A stretch of 64,000 nt of DNA, taken from contig CM047817.1 of NCBI GenBank assembly GCA_026214975.1, positions 53,936,246 through 54,000,245 of the forward strand, given 5' to 3'. The notes beneath the pieces are model-generated. The model searched no databases. It saw only the letters and a list, made by a program, of their open reading frames with translations, and had not been told where the DNA came from. The position numbers were made by a program, and so were the translations under genes. This DNA is from Gentiana macrophylla. Lineage: Eukaryota > Streptophyta > Magnoliopsida > Gentianales > Gentianaceae. This document shows, piece by piece, positions 35,041-47,801 of this stretch. Position 1 is the first letter of the stretch. Every line of letters starts with the position of its first letter.

Positions 35041-37907
35041 TATTTTTCAAAATAACGAGTGGGAGTGGAGAATGTGACAACCGACCCCACGGCCTCTACT
35101 GTTGACACAAGAAAGTGAGAGAGTGGTGACGCCTCGTGCCGTTTTGATTTCGGCCCCCTAAGTATGGCCTTCACCGCTATCAAAATGCATGGCCTGGTCT
35201 CCGAAAGGATAGGATTTTGGGTACTCGTCGGGTCACTGACCGACCCTAAGGCGGCATAATCGGGGTGTACTTTGAGATCTGAAACTATAGGTCACACTCA
35301 CAAGGATATTTTGGAAATATCTTTGCTGAAAAAGGAAGGTAATCAACAATTAAATGGAGTTGTCTGATTCTTAGATAATTGATGAGAGAGATCGTCTCAA
35401 TTTAATCGTCACCTCTTTGACCTACATTAAGGCGACACTGTAGGTGTGAGATTAAATCCCTGGAATGGTAGGATAAACTGCATGCATGACATCACGTTTA
35501 TAATTCCTGAAATCATTATATGTTGTGGTGTATAATTTGATTTATATTTCTGTCATAATTTATTTTACAACTACATATCATCTCAAAGTATCTATAGTCT
35601 GCTTAAATGATTAGAATTGACTGATGATGACTTCGTAAAAGTGGAAAAGTAACAAGAACGTTGAACTTATTAATCGAATGCAATTAATTTTCGGTAGAGG
35701 ATTCTTCTCTTGAGCCTTCCAACTTAAGTGACATTGATAAGTATGTCACTTCTGTCACTCGTGTCGAATGAGAGACAAACAAAATTAGTGCAAAGATGAC
35801 GAGAATGATTTGGTATCAATCTCACTAGACATCCCACAATTCATGAGTAGTTTCTACTCAAATGAACTGCTAGTTCACGGCCATTTCCTTTTATATAAAT
35901 CCAAGAATGGGAAGGTAAATATCTACAAGTGTAAGTCATCTAAACTAAATAAGTTAAAGGCTAAACCGAAATATTAATAAAAGAAAATAAAGGATAAGGA
36001 AAGTGATTTCGGATCACTGATTTGTGAATCCTTAGAGACTTTCTTAACCGCGAAATTTGACCCGGAAGCTAAGTTCTTTTGGGAAGAACAAGATAGCTAG
36101 GCATTCATGATTAAAGAGTAGACAACGGGGAATTATTTCAGCTGAGATAATGTGAGTAATATAAGGAATGAAAATTTCGGAATTTAATCCTTGAATGTCG
36201 CAGAAATTTTATTTCTGTTTTCAGATTCGTTGGAACAAATGGATTCACTTTCAAATCAATAATATAGTTGCCTTAAAGAAAGTGAATATGACATTTGTAT
36301 ACGAATCAAGGACTCTGACTTTTGTCTGATAAAGTCAGAACCACTTAGTAATACTGAAAAGGTATATGTAACACATCATAAGCTATTAAGACAAATGGTT
36401 TCCACATTAAGATAAACAATTTTTCAGCATCTATTAATTAGTGCATGTATCTTAAAGATAAGATTTGAAGACTGGCTAAGGGTGATTCCTATCTCCCAGT
36501 CTAAGAACACTATCTCTAAGGAAAAATGACTATGTAACCTTTCAATTTGGAAAGGTAATAGAGCTGAAGAAGTATCACAACTTGTTCATATTGACCTTCG
36601 GGGTCTTATGAAGGATACAAGCTAGTGGGAGCTTTTGAGTGGTAGACATTCTGTCTGACGACTACTCAAGACGCCGATTAGTTTATCTGAATTTTGGAGA
36701 AATCTTTGATATTACCAGAGAAGAGAGTATTCCATGCTCAGTATTAGGCTATGGCATAGTTTTGGCACTAATGTTCGGCCTACCTCCGTGTGAAATGATT
36801 TAACTAATAGTATAAACCATGGATTTCCTTATATAGTTATTGATATGCTACAATACACTGCTTAACTCAATTAAGATATTGGTTAAAAAAATAACGGTTT
36901 ACATTTTATGTAAAACCGAGAAGTCTACCTAAAAGATGCTTATGAATTTATGGATAATGAGTGAACTACGCTTACTCCACTTCCGTAAATAGAGGCATTT
37001 AGCACTTGCTGCTTGAAGGTAGGACCGGAGGTTTTGCATACACGTTCAGATGGTCACTGCTCGTGAAATGTCTTAATGAGTGAAGGTTGGTTATAAGATT
37101 CTAAAGATCGGATAATGGCGGTTGTACTATCACGTGCATTCTAGAAGAATGTATAAATAACAACCTTGGACCTTGAAGTAATGTCACTCAAGGAGTTACT
37201 ATATCGATTTAATCGCACCACATCGAACATTGGTTGTTGGGAATTACACTGATGAATACTCTTGATCTACATCGAATATCAAGCCACCCAAAGGCAGTGG
37301 GAGTATGATTTAACCATTGACTCATTGTGATTATGCAGAGTTTACAGTCTACTGGGGTGATTGATAACTATGGTCTTTTGGAAGGACCGTATATGATTTT
37401 GATAAATAGAGGTTAGTTTAAAACCAAAACACAGTAAATAGAGTTTTGGTACTCAGTTCTTTTCACACTCTTGTAGAACTACCCGAGTATCTCAGGCCAA
37501 GTGGGAGTAATTGGATCTACATGAAGAAGAATTGAATGAATGAGAAAGTTTACCTTTCAAGGCAAAGCCAAGTGGTCCAGGGGTAATTACCTTAGAAGTA
37601 GATAGTTTAATAGGGGTGATGCCCTGAAACTTTCTCACTACTCAGCCTTGCTTGACTCCATGGAAAGCAGAAAGATTAACATGGGTGATGCCCTAAAACT
37701 TTCTTTCCGTACAATGGATCTTAGACTCATTCGGAATAGAAGGGTTTTAGCTTAAATTCGATGGCAGATTGACTGCCTATACTTATATCCATTTGTGGAT
37801 TAAAGCAAACTCTAGGTCATTAAAAGCCATATGTTTGAAATGTGTGGGCATGACCAGATTACTGATGAGTCTTTTGTAGACGAGAGAATCAATATTGGCA
37901 AACCTAC

Positions 37908-39133
37908 TTGAAGAAAGTTTTGGAGAGATTTAACACGGAAAAATCTCATCCACTTAGCACAACTATGGTTGTCCGATCCCTTGAAGTGGACAAGGATTTA
38001 TTTAGACCCAAAAGATACCGAGGAAACGTTAGGACCGTAAGTTCCTTACATGAGTGCCATTGGAGCATTACTATATATTGCAAATTGCACTAGGCCCAAT
38101 ATTGCGTTTGTAGTAAACTTACTAGCAAGATTTAGTGCTTCTTCTACAAGGAGACATTGGAATGGAATTAAACATATTTTTAGGTATCTTCAAGGCACAT
38201 TGGGTTTACTTTATACAAGAGATCAAGATATGACATTGGTGGGCTATTCAGATGCCGGCTATATGTCTGATCCCCATACTACCAGATCTCAGACTGGTTG
38301 TGTTTTTCAAAATGGTAACACTTCAATTTCATGGTGCTCTGTTAAACAGACTATGCTTTCCACATCTTCAAAACATACAGAGATTATAGCTTTATAAGCA
38401 TAGGCGGATCTATTACTTCCACAACGGGGTCCACGGACCCTGCTAAAACAAAAAAAATGTTAAGTTTTACCTATAGGAAAAAATTATGGACCCCGTTAAT
38501 TTTTATTTACTCTTAAAAATATTTTTCGACCCCGCTGAATAAATTTTCTGGATCTCCCACTGTGGCTAAGGTCACTGATACAACACATTCGTAGTACGTG
38601 TGGTATTGTTTCAAAGAATTTATCCCCCACAGTCCCTTACGAGGACAATGCAACATGTGTAACACAAATGAGAAATGGATATGTTAAGGGAAACTTGACT
38701 AAGCATATTGCCCCAAATTCTTTTATCTTAATGAGCTCCAAAGAGCGGTGAGATTGTCATTGAGAAAGTTCGCCTAGTGAAAATTTAGCGAAATTATTCA
38801 CCATGTCTCTTCCTACATCTACTTTTGAGAAACTTGTTCATAAGATTGGGATGCGTAGGCTTGGAAGATTTTCATCTTCGGGGAGTGATCAATTCAAAAC
38901 AATATTGAAGAATCGGTCTTGAAGACCAACATTTGTACTCTTTTTCCCTTTTGTTATGTTTTTTTTTTCCCACGGGGTTTCGCTTAACAAAAGGTTTTTA
39001 ATGAAGCAATCGCTGTACCACATAAGTATGTGTATGTCGTGTACTCTTTTCCTCGACTAGTTTTTCCCACAGGGTTCTATAGAGAAGTTTTTAACGAGGC
39101 ATGAACATCACACTAGTAATGTCCTAGTGAGAG
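37908..39133 (+). pseudogene. Ty1/copia polyprotein remnant: RT end and RNase H
   Basis: This is the 3' half of the element begun at 30610. The frame at 38050-38397 reads the late RT/RNase H region of copia: IGALLYIANCTRPNIAF, then a YLQGT segment and the RNase H motif VGYSDAGYMSDP, up to TEIIAL. There the frame is cut by a hAT-like MITE (38400-38567). The continuation after the MITE begins at WLRS. A C-terminal segment at 38810-38920 and a terminal GGGAGTGATCAA complete the interior. Most of the reverse transcriptase, including its catalytic motif, is missing because of the deletion at the 37905 junction. Confidence 0.8.
38400..38567. mobile_element. hAT-like MITE, second copy
   Basis: Starts CATAGGCGGATCTA and ends with the inverted GGATCTCCCACTG. 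Inside, GGGGTCCACGGACCC and GACCCCG motifs in both arms match the MITE at 25547-25713. It interrupts RNase H of the copia remnant. A clean 8-bp duplication is not visible; about eight codons of host sequence seem to be lost at the site. Confidence 0.65.
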
Positions 39134-39257
39134 TGTTGTAAATGAAGCTTTAATATGGCCATTATGTTGTAAATGTAGTTTTAATATGGCTGTTACTTAG
39201 GCTCTTCATTTTCTAGTCATTTGGTTTTCTAAAGCCCTTTTATTTCTCCATTGTAAT

Positions 39258-39324
<67 letters not shown>

Positions 39325-39410
39325 GATGGATGGAGATGAAAATGAGAAAACTATTTTTCTTTCAATTTTGTGTTTTTCTATATTACTTTATAGTGCTTAC
39401 CTACAAGTTT
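39134..39410 (+). repeat. 3' LTR of the split copia element (approximate)
   Basis: Starts TGTTGTAAATGAAGC after CTAGTGAGAG, which occupies the purine-tract position. A second copy of TTGTAAATG.AG.TTTTAATATGG follows at once. It contains a long TA tract (39262-39321). The right edge is a guess, because no 5' LTR is available for comparison. Confidence 0.5.
39262..39321. repeat. (TA)n microsatellite
   Basis: A TA tract of about 60 bp inside the presumed copia LTR. Confidence 0.95.
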
Positions 39411-39721
39411 TGTGATATCAATAGTCGGGTTTGGTTGGTTCTCAACGATACGTCAAATTACCGGTGTAAAAATATTATGTACATGGATGATATTGACTCG
39501 TAAAATGCGTATAGAAAAATCTTGACCATTGTTTACCACAAATCTTACTAAAAATGGTTTGTAGTCTTATTTTTTTTCTTTCTAAATATAGACCTTGCTT
39601 ACCCTCCATTGAAAACCAAAAGAAATCCTTGAAAATTCAATGGTATACAAAGGGAGCTCCAACGAAGTTGGAACTGAATGCATGACCACCATTATATGAT
39701 TCTTGGTCTTCCCTTCCCTTA

Positions 39722-39735
39722 ACCACTACATATAA
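39722..39735 (+). promoter_or_regulatory. Putative promoter of the LRX gene
   Basis: CTACATATAACAC, a TATA-like element, lies about 75 bp before the ATG at 39803, a normal spacing for plant genes. A second weaker site, TTATATGA, is at 39692. Confidence 0.4.
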
Positions 39736-39802
39736 CACCCTCCATTCTTTTGTTTATTGAGCATTATTAGGCAGCATTTAGGCTTGTCTAAGGTGGTTTG
39801 CT

Positions 39803-41914
39803 ATGCTTAAACCTCCAAATATGAAGGCCTCGGACTGCTGCTTCCTCTCGTTTCTGCTCCTCGTATCGTTATTATCTTCTTTTTCGTTTTTGTCTTCATC
39901 AGCCCTTACCGATGCAGAAGCCGCCTATATTGCTCATCGTCAGCTAATAAGTCTTCAAGAACGTAGAGATCTTCATGAAGGATTTGAATCCAATATCGAA
40001 GTTCCATTTAAATTTCCAAACGAAAGACTTAAAAGGCATACATTGCACTTCAAGCTTGGAAAAGGCGATATATTCTGACCCAAAAACTTTACAGGAATTG
40101 GCATGGCCCTGATGTTTGTAAATACTCCGGGGTGTTTTGTGCTCCAGCAATTGACGATCCGAATGTGATGGTTGTAGCTGGTATCGATCTTAATCACGGA
40201 GATATAGCCGGTCATTTCACCGCAGAGATTGGTTTGCTTTCTGATATTAGTCTCCTCCATCTAAATTCCAACAGATTTTGTGGGATCATTCCGGAAACTA
40301 TAACTAAATTGAAGCTCCTTTACGAGCTCGATGTTAGCAACAATCGGTTGGTTGGTCCGTTTCCAGAAGTCGTGTTGGAACTCCAACAACTTAAGTATCT
40401 TGATATTAGGTTCAATGATTTTGAAGGGAGGTTCCTCCTGCCCTTTTCACGAAGAAGCTCGATGCCATCTTTATCAATAACAACCGATTCCATTCCGCAA
40501 TCCCAGAAAACTTTGGAGATTCTCCGGCTTCGGTGATTGTAATAGCCAAAAACAACTTCTTTGGATGCATTCCAAAGAGCATTGGGAAAATGGAGAACTC
40601 CTTAGATGAGATCATCTTGTCCCATAATAGTTTATCCGGTTGTCTCCCTGAAGAAGTCACACAACTGAAATCTGCAACAGTTTTCGACATTAGCCATAAC
40701 AAATTCTTGGGATCTTTACCTATTGGTCTAGAACATATGCAAAATGCTCAAGAGATAAGCTTTTCACATAACGATTTTGTTGGAATGATCCCAGACACAT
40801 TGTGTACTTTACCAAATCTAACGAAAGCATCCGTTTCGTACAATTATTTTGAGAACGAGGGACAGTCTTGCTCATCGGCTGACGGATTGACGATTGAAGA
40901 TGAGAGCAATTGTTTGGAGTCTAGGACACACCAGAAGACACAAAGGCTTGTGAAGTTGTTTACAGACATCCTGTAAATTGTACCAAAGTGGGTTGTAGAG
41001 GATCAAGAAATGAGGATGCACCGAAAAATCCAACACCTCCAAAGCCGCAAAAACCACATAAGAAAAATTTATTCCCTCCTATGCCGAAACCACAACCTCC
41101 ACAAAAATCGCAACCGATTTCTCCTAAACCAAAGCCTCAGCCAACAAAACCCGAACATAAGCCACCTAAGCCGGAACACAATCAATCCCCACCGCTAAAC
41201 ACCGTCATATTCCGGCACTGAACCAAAACGCACTCCTACACCGAATCCAGCGTCTCCTCCTAAGGCCACCCCACTGCAAGCAGAAGGCTCAACCGCCTCA
41301 GTTTCGGTTGGTTCCCCACCTCAATCAAACGCCTCGCCTCCACCAGCTAAAGTCCATTCTCCACCACCACCTGTTTGCGTCGCCTCCACCACATGTATCT
41401 TCCCACCCCAAGTTCCAACCCATTCTTCACCACCACATGTATCTTCCCACCCCGAGTTCCAGTCCATTCACCACCACCACCACCTATAGCCTCACCTCCT
41501 CCACCAGTATTTTCACCACCTCCGCCACCGATCCAATCACCACCACCCCAGTGCCTCCTCGCCACCTCCACCTGTATATTCTCCGCCCCAACACCAGTCA
41601 ATTCACCACCTCCACCGGTAGCATCACCGCCTCCGCCTATATTTTCTCCGCCTCCACCGCCACCGCATGTTCATTCATCTCCTCCACCACCTGTCATTTC
41701 CCCTCCTCCTCCACAGGTCTACTCCCCACCACCACAAGCCCTAGACCATTCTACACCACCTACGGTTAAATCCCCACCACCGCCGGTCGCTTCTCGACAT
41801 CCTGGTCCAGTTGTCTCACCTCCACCCCCGGCTCATGATGACAACATTGTCCTTCCTCCAAACTTAGGGTTCCAATACGCATCACCTCCGCCGCCAATAT
41901 TCCCTGGTTACTAA
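39803..41914 (+). pseudogene. LRX: Leucine-rich repeat extensin (LRX), frameshifted
   Basis: LRX proteins sit in the plant cell wall, where the LRR part binds RALF peptides and the extensin part anchors in the wall. The ATG at 39803, or the in-frame ATG at 39821, starts a signal peptide (SFLLLVSLLSSFSFLSSSA) and the family entry motif LTDAEAAYIAHRQL. LRR blocks follow: GVFCAPAIDDPN, AGIDLNHGDIAG, LNSNRFCGIIP, LDVSNNRLVGPFP, then CIPKSIGKM, GCLPEEV and a cysteine-rich end. A Pro-rich extensin part with SPPPPP repeats finishes with GFQYASPPPPIFPGY and a stop at 41912, the typical LRX C-terminus. No intron is needed, as usual for LRX. The frame shifts near 40030-40075, 40430, 40930 and at least twice at 41200-41450. 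Either it is a pseudogene or the sequence contains errors. Confidence 0.85.
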
Positions 41915-42564
41915 TTGATGATCATTTGTCTTCTCGATATCAATGATCCTAAATGCAAAATTTTGTCGACCCACCGTGTCAATTAGCCTATTCATTATCT
42001 ATTAATCACATATTTCTTCTGAATTCAAATGTTTCTTATTGAATATATTTTTTTGTTGAAAGCCACCATTTGGAATAGACTGCTAATTGCTGGCTGCTAA
42101 AAACTTTTATGTTCTTTTTTCTTTCTTCTTGTAATTTCGCTGTTGATAAAGTAGATTTGCTGCCAAATAGTTTATTGGTAAATGAAATGATCTTTTCAGA
42201 TTTTCCTTTTCAATCAAATGTGTCCCGCTCATACAATTGCCTCACTCAGCTTTGACACTTTGGTTTTTTTCGAGTTTGCCACTTTGGTATCTGAATGTCA
42301 AAATATTTCTTAATAAACTCTTTGACTATTTCACACCATTTAAGAAATCTTATAAATAAGTTAACTTCTAATATTTCAAGGTAAAATATTGTATTATTTT
42401 CTATGACTGACTAACAATTTTGTATTGTTTATTCAAACCCCCTTTGTTAGATATTCATACTTGCTGAGTGTTATTTGCCCAAACAGTAAGAGAGTAAGCC
42501 TGTTGGCATTTTAATCTTATTTTGGGATTGTAGGCACGTATGAATTATTTGTAACAAAAGGACT
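41915..42564. other. LRX 3' flank, no gene
   Basis: AT-rich sequence after the LRX stop, with nothing recognisable. The first 200 bases probably hold the 3' untranslated region of the LRX locus. Confidence 0.5.
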
Positions 42565-43345
42565 ATGGATTCTATATTTGGTCGAACTACGTCTTCTAGG
42601 TCTGTATCAAGTTCTGTTCAAGAAAGTTCTAAAAGGGTTATACATACATATGAAATAATAATTGAAGATTTTAATAAATCTCTTGACAATTGGAAAATTC
42701 CAAAGGTAAACAAAAACCAAATATATGAATCATCAAGATTCATTAGTTTTAAATCCGATTTTACATTAAAACAGAAGAAAGATATATTCAACTATCAAAA
42801 CCCTTTGAAACAATACAGCTTCTTTCTGCAAACTCCTTACAAAATATCGTCAAAAATTATACCAATGTATTCATATTGGTCTAATACAAGTAGGAATAAA
42901 ATCTCTAACCGAGAGAAGGGTTAAACACTTCCATTCTGACGGTTCTTAGAGATACAAGACACTTAGACTTTGAAGATTCACTTTTAAGTTCCGTTGAATC
43001 CAGTCTTTGTACAGGTCCAATTACATTTGATGGTTGGCCAAATAATTCAATTTCACTAAATGATCCAAACATCCTAAAATCACTTGTGCTTCAAATAAAA
43101 GCACACAATTACAAAATACTAGAAGGATCATTCCTATTACTATTATTTTTAGATTACACTATGGTTTCAGCCTTTTCTACAAAAGTACGTTGTTATAGTC
43201 CAAAAGAGAAACACTTCTCCTACAAAAAGCATCTTTTCGAGGTCTAATAAGTGTACTTCTAGAACCATCAAATGGAAAGATATTACTCTTCCGGAAGAAT
43301 GGGTCTTAGAAAATGTAGTCCCAGTTGTATCTGTTGGATATTTTA
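42565..43345 (+). pseudogene. Caulimovirid movement-protein-like relic
   Basis: A first frame (42565-42924) starts with ATG and is rich in Ser, Lys and Asn, with a segment YESSRFISFKSDFTLKQK. After a frame change near 42930, a second frame carries GPITFDGWPNNSISLNDPN and a following SLVLQIKAHNYK segment. These resemble the core of 30K-type movement proteins of caulimovirids, which move virus through plasmodesmata. A third frame near 43275-43325 gives WKDITLPEEWVLENVVP, similar to the linker after the movement domain in petuvirus-like genomes. There are at least two frameshifts, and no coat, protease or RT follows. Integrated caulimovirid fragments are common in plant genomes. It is cut on the right by a copia fragment. 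Confidence 0.5.
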
Positions 43346-43349
43346 ACCG

Positions 43350-45522
43350 CAGTTATAAAGGATAAGAATAATATCCTTTTACTATTGACTTTCTTTAAAG
43401 TTTGACTATCTTGTAACGTATACTCCAGTAGACTTGGTCTTTAGTAGAGTTGACTCAGCAGCCTACTGATAAGAGATGACTCAGCAGCCTGCTGACAGAT
43501 TACTCTGCTAATCTTCAAACACTCTTGTTTTGTCCAACTGATAATATAAGATGAAGTTTAATACCAATGACTGATCTGTCAAGTGAGCTCACCCATCAGG
43601 ACAAAGACCAATCCTCTTGGCAACTTCATTTGATCAATTGTCTAAACTATTTAAGTACATGAAATTGTTGATACCAATGACTAGTCTGCCAAGTGAGCTC
43701 ACCTAGCAGGGCAAAGACTAATCCCATTGGTGAATTCTAGTACTCTGTTGATCAATAATGTATCTATCAACTTTTATGATTCCAAGTTCAGTTCTTAACT
43801 TAGCAAATCTTTCATAATCCAATTGTTTTGTAAATATGTCAGCAAGTTGATCTTCAGTAGGGATGTAAATAACCACCACATCTTTCTTCTCAACATGATC
43901 TCTTATAAAATGATGTCTTACATCAATCTGCTTGGTTCTTGAGTGCAAAATAGGATTTTCTATGATTGCAATTGCCCTTGTGTTGTCACACATTATAGGA
44001 ATTTATCTTTCTTCAATTCCATAATCCCTTAGTTGTTGTCTTAACCATAGTATTTGTGCACAAAGACTTCCAAAGAAGAATATATTCACTTTTCAATGAG
44101 GGAAATGAATATAGAATTCCGTTTCTTGCTGAACCAGGAAACAAGTCTATTTCCCATCAACTGACAAGTTCTTGTGGTGCTTTTTTTTTTATCAATCTTG
44201 CATCCAGCATAATCAGAATCTGAGTAGGATATAACTTTGAAGCTTCCATCTTTTGAATACCATATCCCTACTCCCAAAGTCTCTTTCAGATACTTGAGAA
44301 TCCTTTTGACTGTAGCTAAGTGACTTTGTTTTGGTTTTGATTGAAATCTTGCAAAAACACCTACAACAAAGGATATATCAGTGTCTTTGGCAAGAAGGTA
44401 CAACAGATCGCCTAGCATCCTTCATCGCACAAAGTTTGATCAACATCTTTGCTTTCTTTATCTTCATCCAATCGATGCTTGTACTCATAGGAGTTGATAC
44501 CTTGGTGCTATTTTCCATACCAAACTTCTTTAGCAGCTCCCTAGTATATTTAGTTTGATGAATGAAGATTCAATCTTTCATTTGTTTGACTTGTAATCCT
44601 AAAAAGTAGTTCATCTCTCCCATCATACTCATTTGGAATTAGCAAACTTTTTACATAGCAATTCATTTTCAGAACAAAAAATTATGTCATCAACATAAAT
44701 GCACTACCAGCAGTCTGTCTTGTCCACTTTCATTGATTACGAAAAGAGTCTTGTCAATTGTACATTTGGTAAAACCATTGTCCAATAAAATTGTGATAAG
44801 GTCTCATACCATGCTTTTGGTGCTTGTTTCAAACCATAAAGTGCCTTGTTCGATCTATACACTTTATCTTCTTGATCTTTAACTTCAAATCCAGAGGTTC
44901 TTTGAACATAAACCTCTTCTCACGAAATGCCATTCAAAAATGCACTTTTGACATCCATCTTGTATACTTTGAAGTTTTTCTATGCAGCATATGCCAAGAA
45001 TAATCTTATAGCTTCCAGTCTTGCAACTGGGGCATATGTCTCATCAAAATCTATTCATTCTGCTTGAGAATAGCCTTTTGCCACTAGTCTGGCCTTGTTC
45101 CTTACAATGGTGCCAGACTCATCCAATTTATTTCTATATACCCATTTATTTCCAATTATATTTGCATGACTAGGCCTTTCCACTAGTGTCCAAACTTGGT
45201 TTCTTCCAAACTCATTCAATTCTTCTTGCACAGCAATTATCCAATCTGGATCCGATATGACTTCTTCAACAACTTTAGGCTCCATTTGAGATAGAAAAAC
45301 AGTAAACATTGCTTCCAATTGTCTTCTAGTCCTTACACCTTGCTGTATGTTACCAATTACTTGTTCAGCAGGGTGGTCCTTAAACCATTGTAAATCTTGA
45401 TTTATTTGATTCTGAGAGCTTCATCTTGAAGGCTCTGGCTCGATGTTGCTTCAGTAGGGGGTTCAGCAGATCCTTGAACTGCATCTATTGTTGCATCAGT
45501 AGTGTTACCAGCAGGTTCTTCT
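43350..45522 (-). pseudogene. SIRE-like copia remnant: RT and RNase H, minus strand
   Basis: On the minus strand, an RT start (EAMFTVFLSQMEPKVVEE, then NKWVYRNKLDESG) at 45055-45318 is followed by broken RT. The RT/RNase H junction (LLYLLAKDTDISFVVG, then WYSKDGSFKVISYSDSDYAG) lies at 44086-44418, and the RNase H end (HFIRDHVEKKDVVVIYIPT, then ADIFTKQLD) at 43718-43993. Downstream non-coding sequence also matches the plus-strand element after its pol (55110-55520). Sequence and order match 53551-55110, so this is the same family in the opposite orientation. It is interrupted at 45523 by the chromovirus 5' LTR. The gag/integrase half should lie beyond 64000. Confidence 0.85.
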
Positions 45523-47801
45523 TGTAATATTCCGATTTTCGGGAAAGGTCAGACGTCTCATTTTGCGAAAAACGAAATATTGTGTTCGGTTCCTTTTATT
45601 CGGAGTTTAATTATTTAGTTAAATATATGTATATTTTTGAGATATATGCATACATTTAAGGAAAAGAAAAACTGATTTTAGTATAAGGGTGATTAAGGAA
45701 AATCAGTGCAATTAGGTAATATTGGGATTTTTCCTATAGAAGGAAAAATAAACATAATCAGTCCCTTAAACTTTTAATCAGATTTTCCACCTCCAAATTG
45801 TACTCTGCATGTGTGAGAGAGAGCAAGTTAGGGCTGAGGGATCTTTCACCAATTGCTAAGTCAATTCATAACGGTTTTCAGATCAGAGTAGAGCACCGGG
45901 ATCTTTGTGAAGAGAGCTTCGTTTTGAAATCAGAAAGTTGAAGCTTTGTAAAGGTATGATCGAGCCCTAATTTTGATCTCCTTTTTTGATTGATTCAAAC
46001 TTATCAATTCATAGTTTTTATCGTTTGAAGCGTGTGACTGAATCTAATCTAAGTTTTGATTTATCACACATGTTTCCTGCAGAGAAGGGACAGTTTTAGC
46101 TGCTATTTTTTTGAGTTTGGACTTGGATTTAGCTGCTAAAAAGGTAAGAATCTCTCCTACAATCTAATTGTGGTTTAGAGTAGAATAGATCATGTTTTGA
46201 TGCATATTGTATCAAGTTTTAAGCTTAGACGAAGTTTAAGGATTAAGTTTTGTTTTGGATCTTAAAAAGTTATGTTTTTCTGCTGTTTTTCATGTACAAG
46301 ATGTTTGGAATCGAGTAGAGATCGTTAAGGGTTGAAAAACAGGTTTTAGGGCTTTTTCTGCATAGGATGCGTACGCATTGCCCAACAATGCGCACATTCC
46401 TGTCACAGGATTGCTTAGGATAGTTGCAGCAGGTTCAATGCGTGCGCGTTCGAGGAATCTTGCGCATTGTTGGTTGAGTTGTGCGGGATGCTCATTTGTT
46501 TGATGCATGCACACGCATTGAGCAAATGCGCACGCGCAATGTTTGAGCGGTGTCATTCAACTTAGTTTTGGTCAAGGAATGCGTCACGCGCATTGGGCAC
46601 AATCTTGCGCATTGTTTGACCAGAGAGTTTTCAATGAGTTTTTAAGAAAGGAATGCGTATGCATTCCATAGGGATTCACATGCATTGCCCTAGATTTTTT
46701 AAAAGATGTTGTTTTAAGCTATGTTTTGAATTTTAAACCTTGTTACATGATCAAATAACACTAATTAAATATGAACAAGCCCCGATTGAGTTTCTGATTC
46801 GTTCAGTTAAAACACCGAATATACTCTTCAAGGGAGTTGAAGTTCGGATCCGTCGGAAGGGCATGAAAGGGCTTGTGCTTTGATGAACTAGAGTTCATCA
46901 ATGTCTGTATAATTGTTAGGATGTGATGTCTAGATGTCTATGTGAGGGAGTAGAGTTGATAAGGTGGGTTTTATTCTGAAAACATTTAGGTGGCTAGTTA
47001 ATTCACAATAAAAATTACATAAGTGTAGTAAAAGCTAAAACGTCATTTATTCTCGGTTAGGCACTCTTTCATATCGGCAATGTGATACGTTCATAGAATG
47101 TGAACAATGCTACTGGCCTTAAACGGCTGAAGGGTAGTTGAGGAAATTCATCGGACATATACGCATACCGGGGAGACCCCGGAGCTAATCGGTGCTAATC
47201 ACCGTTAGTTAGCAAGTATATCTTGGTGATGAGCGCCATGCACAAAGATGTCCTTGAGTAATGATGTAACAAAGATAAGCTAGGCTAAAGCGTCTGATCA
47301 TGGCGTGTCGATGAGCATGGAATTAACCACTAAATTGAGTCGGTCTCACTAAGATAATTAATTAATAACAAACCTTAATTAAATTGTAGCTTCTACTTCT
47401 TACTTTGTACATTGTACTTACCTCAAATGCATGTTTATTTATGTGTTTGGGGGAGAGAAGACGAACATGTAAATGAAGAGTTTCAGGAGGACTTTGATGA
47501 CGACATTTGGGGACGCCGGACTTGAAGACCTTGTTTATTATTCGTTTATTTACATTTATTTTATAGATTTGGAATATTGGAGCTAGTATTTTACTTTTAG
47601 TACTTTGGAATTCGTACATTTTGGATTCGTTGGTTTCATTTTCCAATGTAATAATATTACATTTCCCCTTTAGTTCTTGATTTCTATTCTTGGTCATTAG
47701 GAAAAAAAAAATACCCGAGTCTTTTGCTTCCGTTTTCTTTTATTTGATCTGAGGCTTATGTGTACTATTATTTATTTAGTATTATGCATGCGAGCGTTTA
47801 C

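Larger units (their letters stand above)
33498..37905 (+). mobile_element. Interior of nested copia element, heavily decayed
   Basis: No frame longer than about 90 codons survives. A broken integrase core is readable at about 36560-36720 (VHIDLRGLM, then DDYSRRRLVYL), placing gag and protease upstream and reverse transcriptase downstream. The part 36885-37903 aligns with 1-1010 of this window. Inside are a SINE-like insertion (about 33790-34020) and a tandem repeat (34400-35040). The interior stops abruptly near 37905, where sequence of the older host copia element resumes, so the 3' part and the 3' LTR are missing. Confidence 0.65.

Noticed and set aside
41347..41601. Minus-strand Gly-rich ORF
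   Set aside because: Antisense shadow of the extensin proline codons of the LRX gene.
46290..46556. Cys/Ala-rich minus-strand ORF, with a similar plus-strand ORF at 63440-63766
   Set aside because: It arises from the GCGCATT/AATGCGC word cluster of the gypsy LTRs; the frame is not kept between copies.
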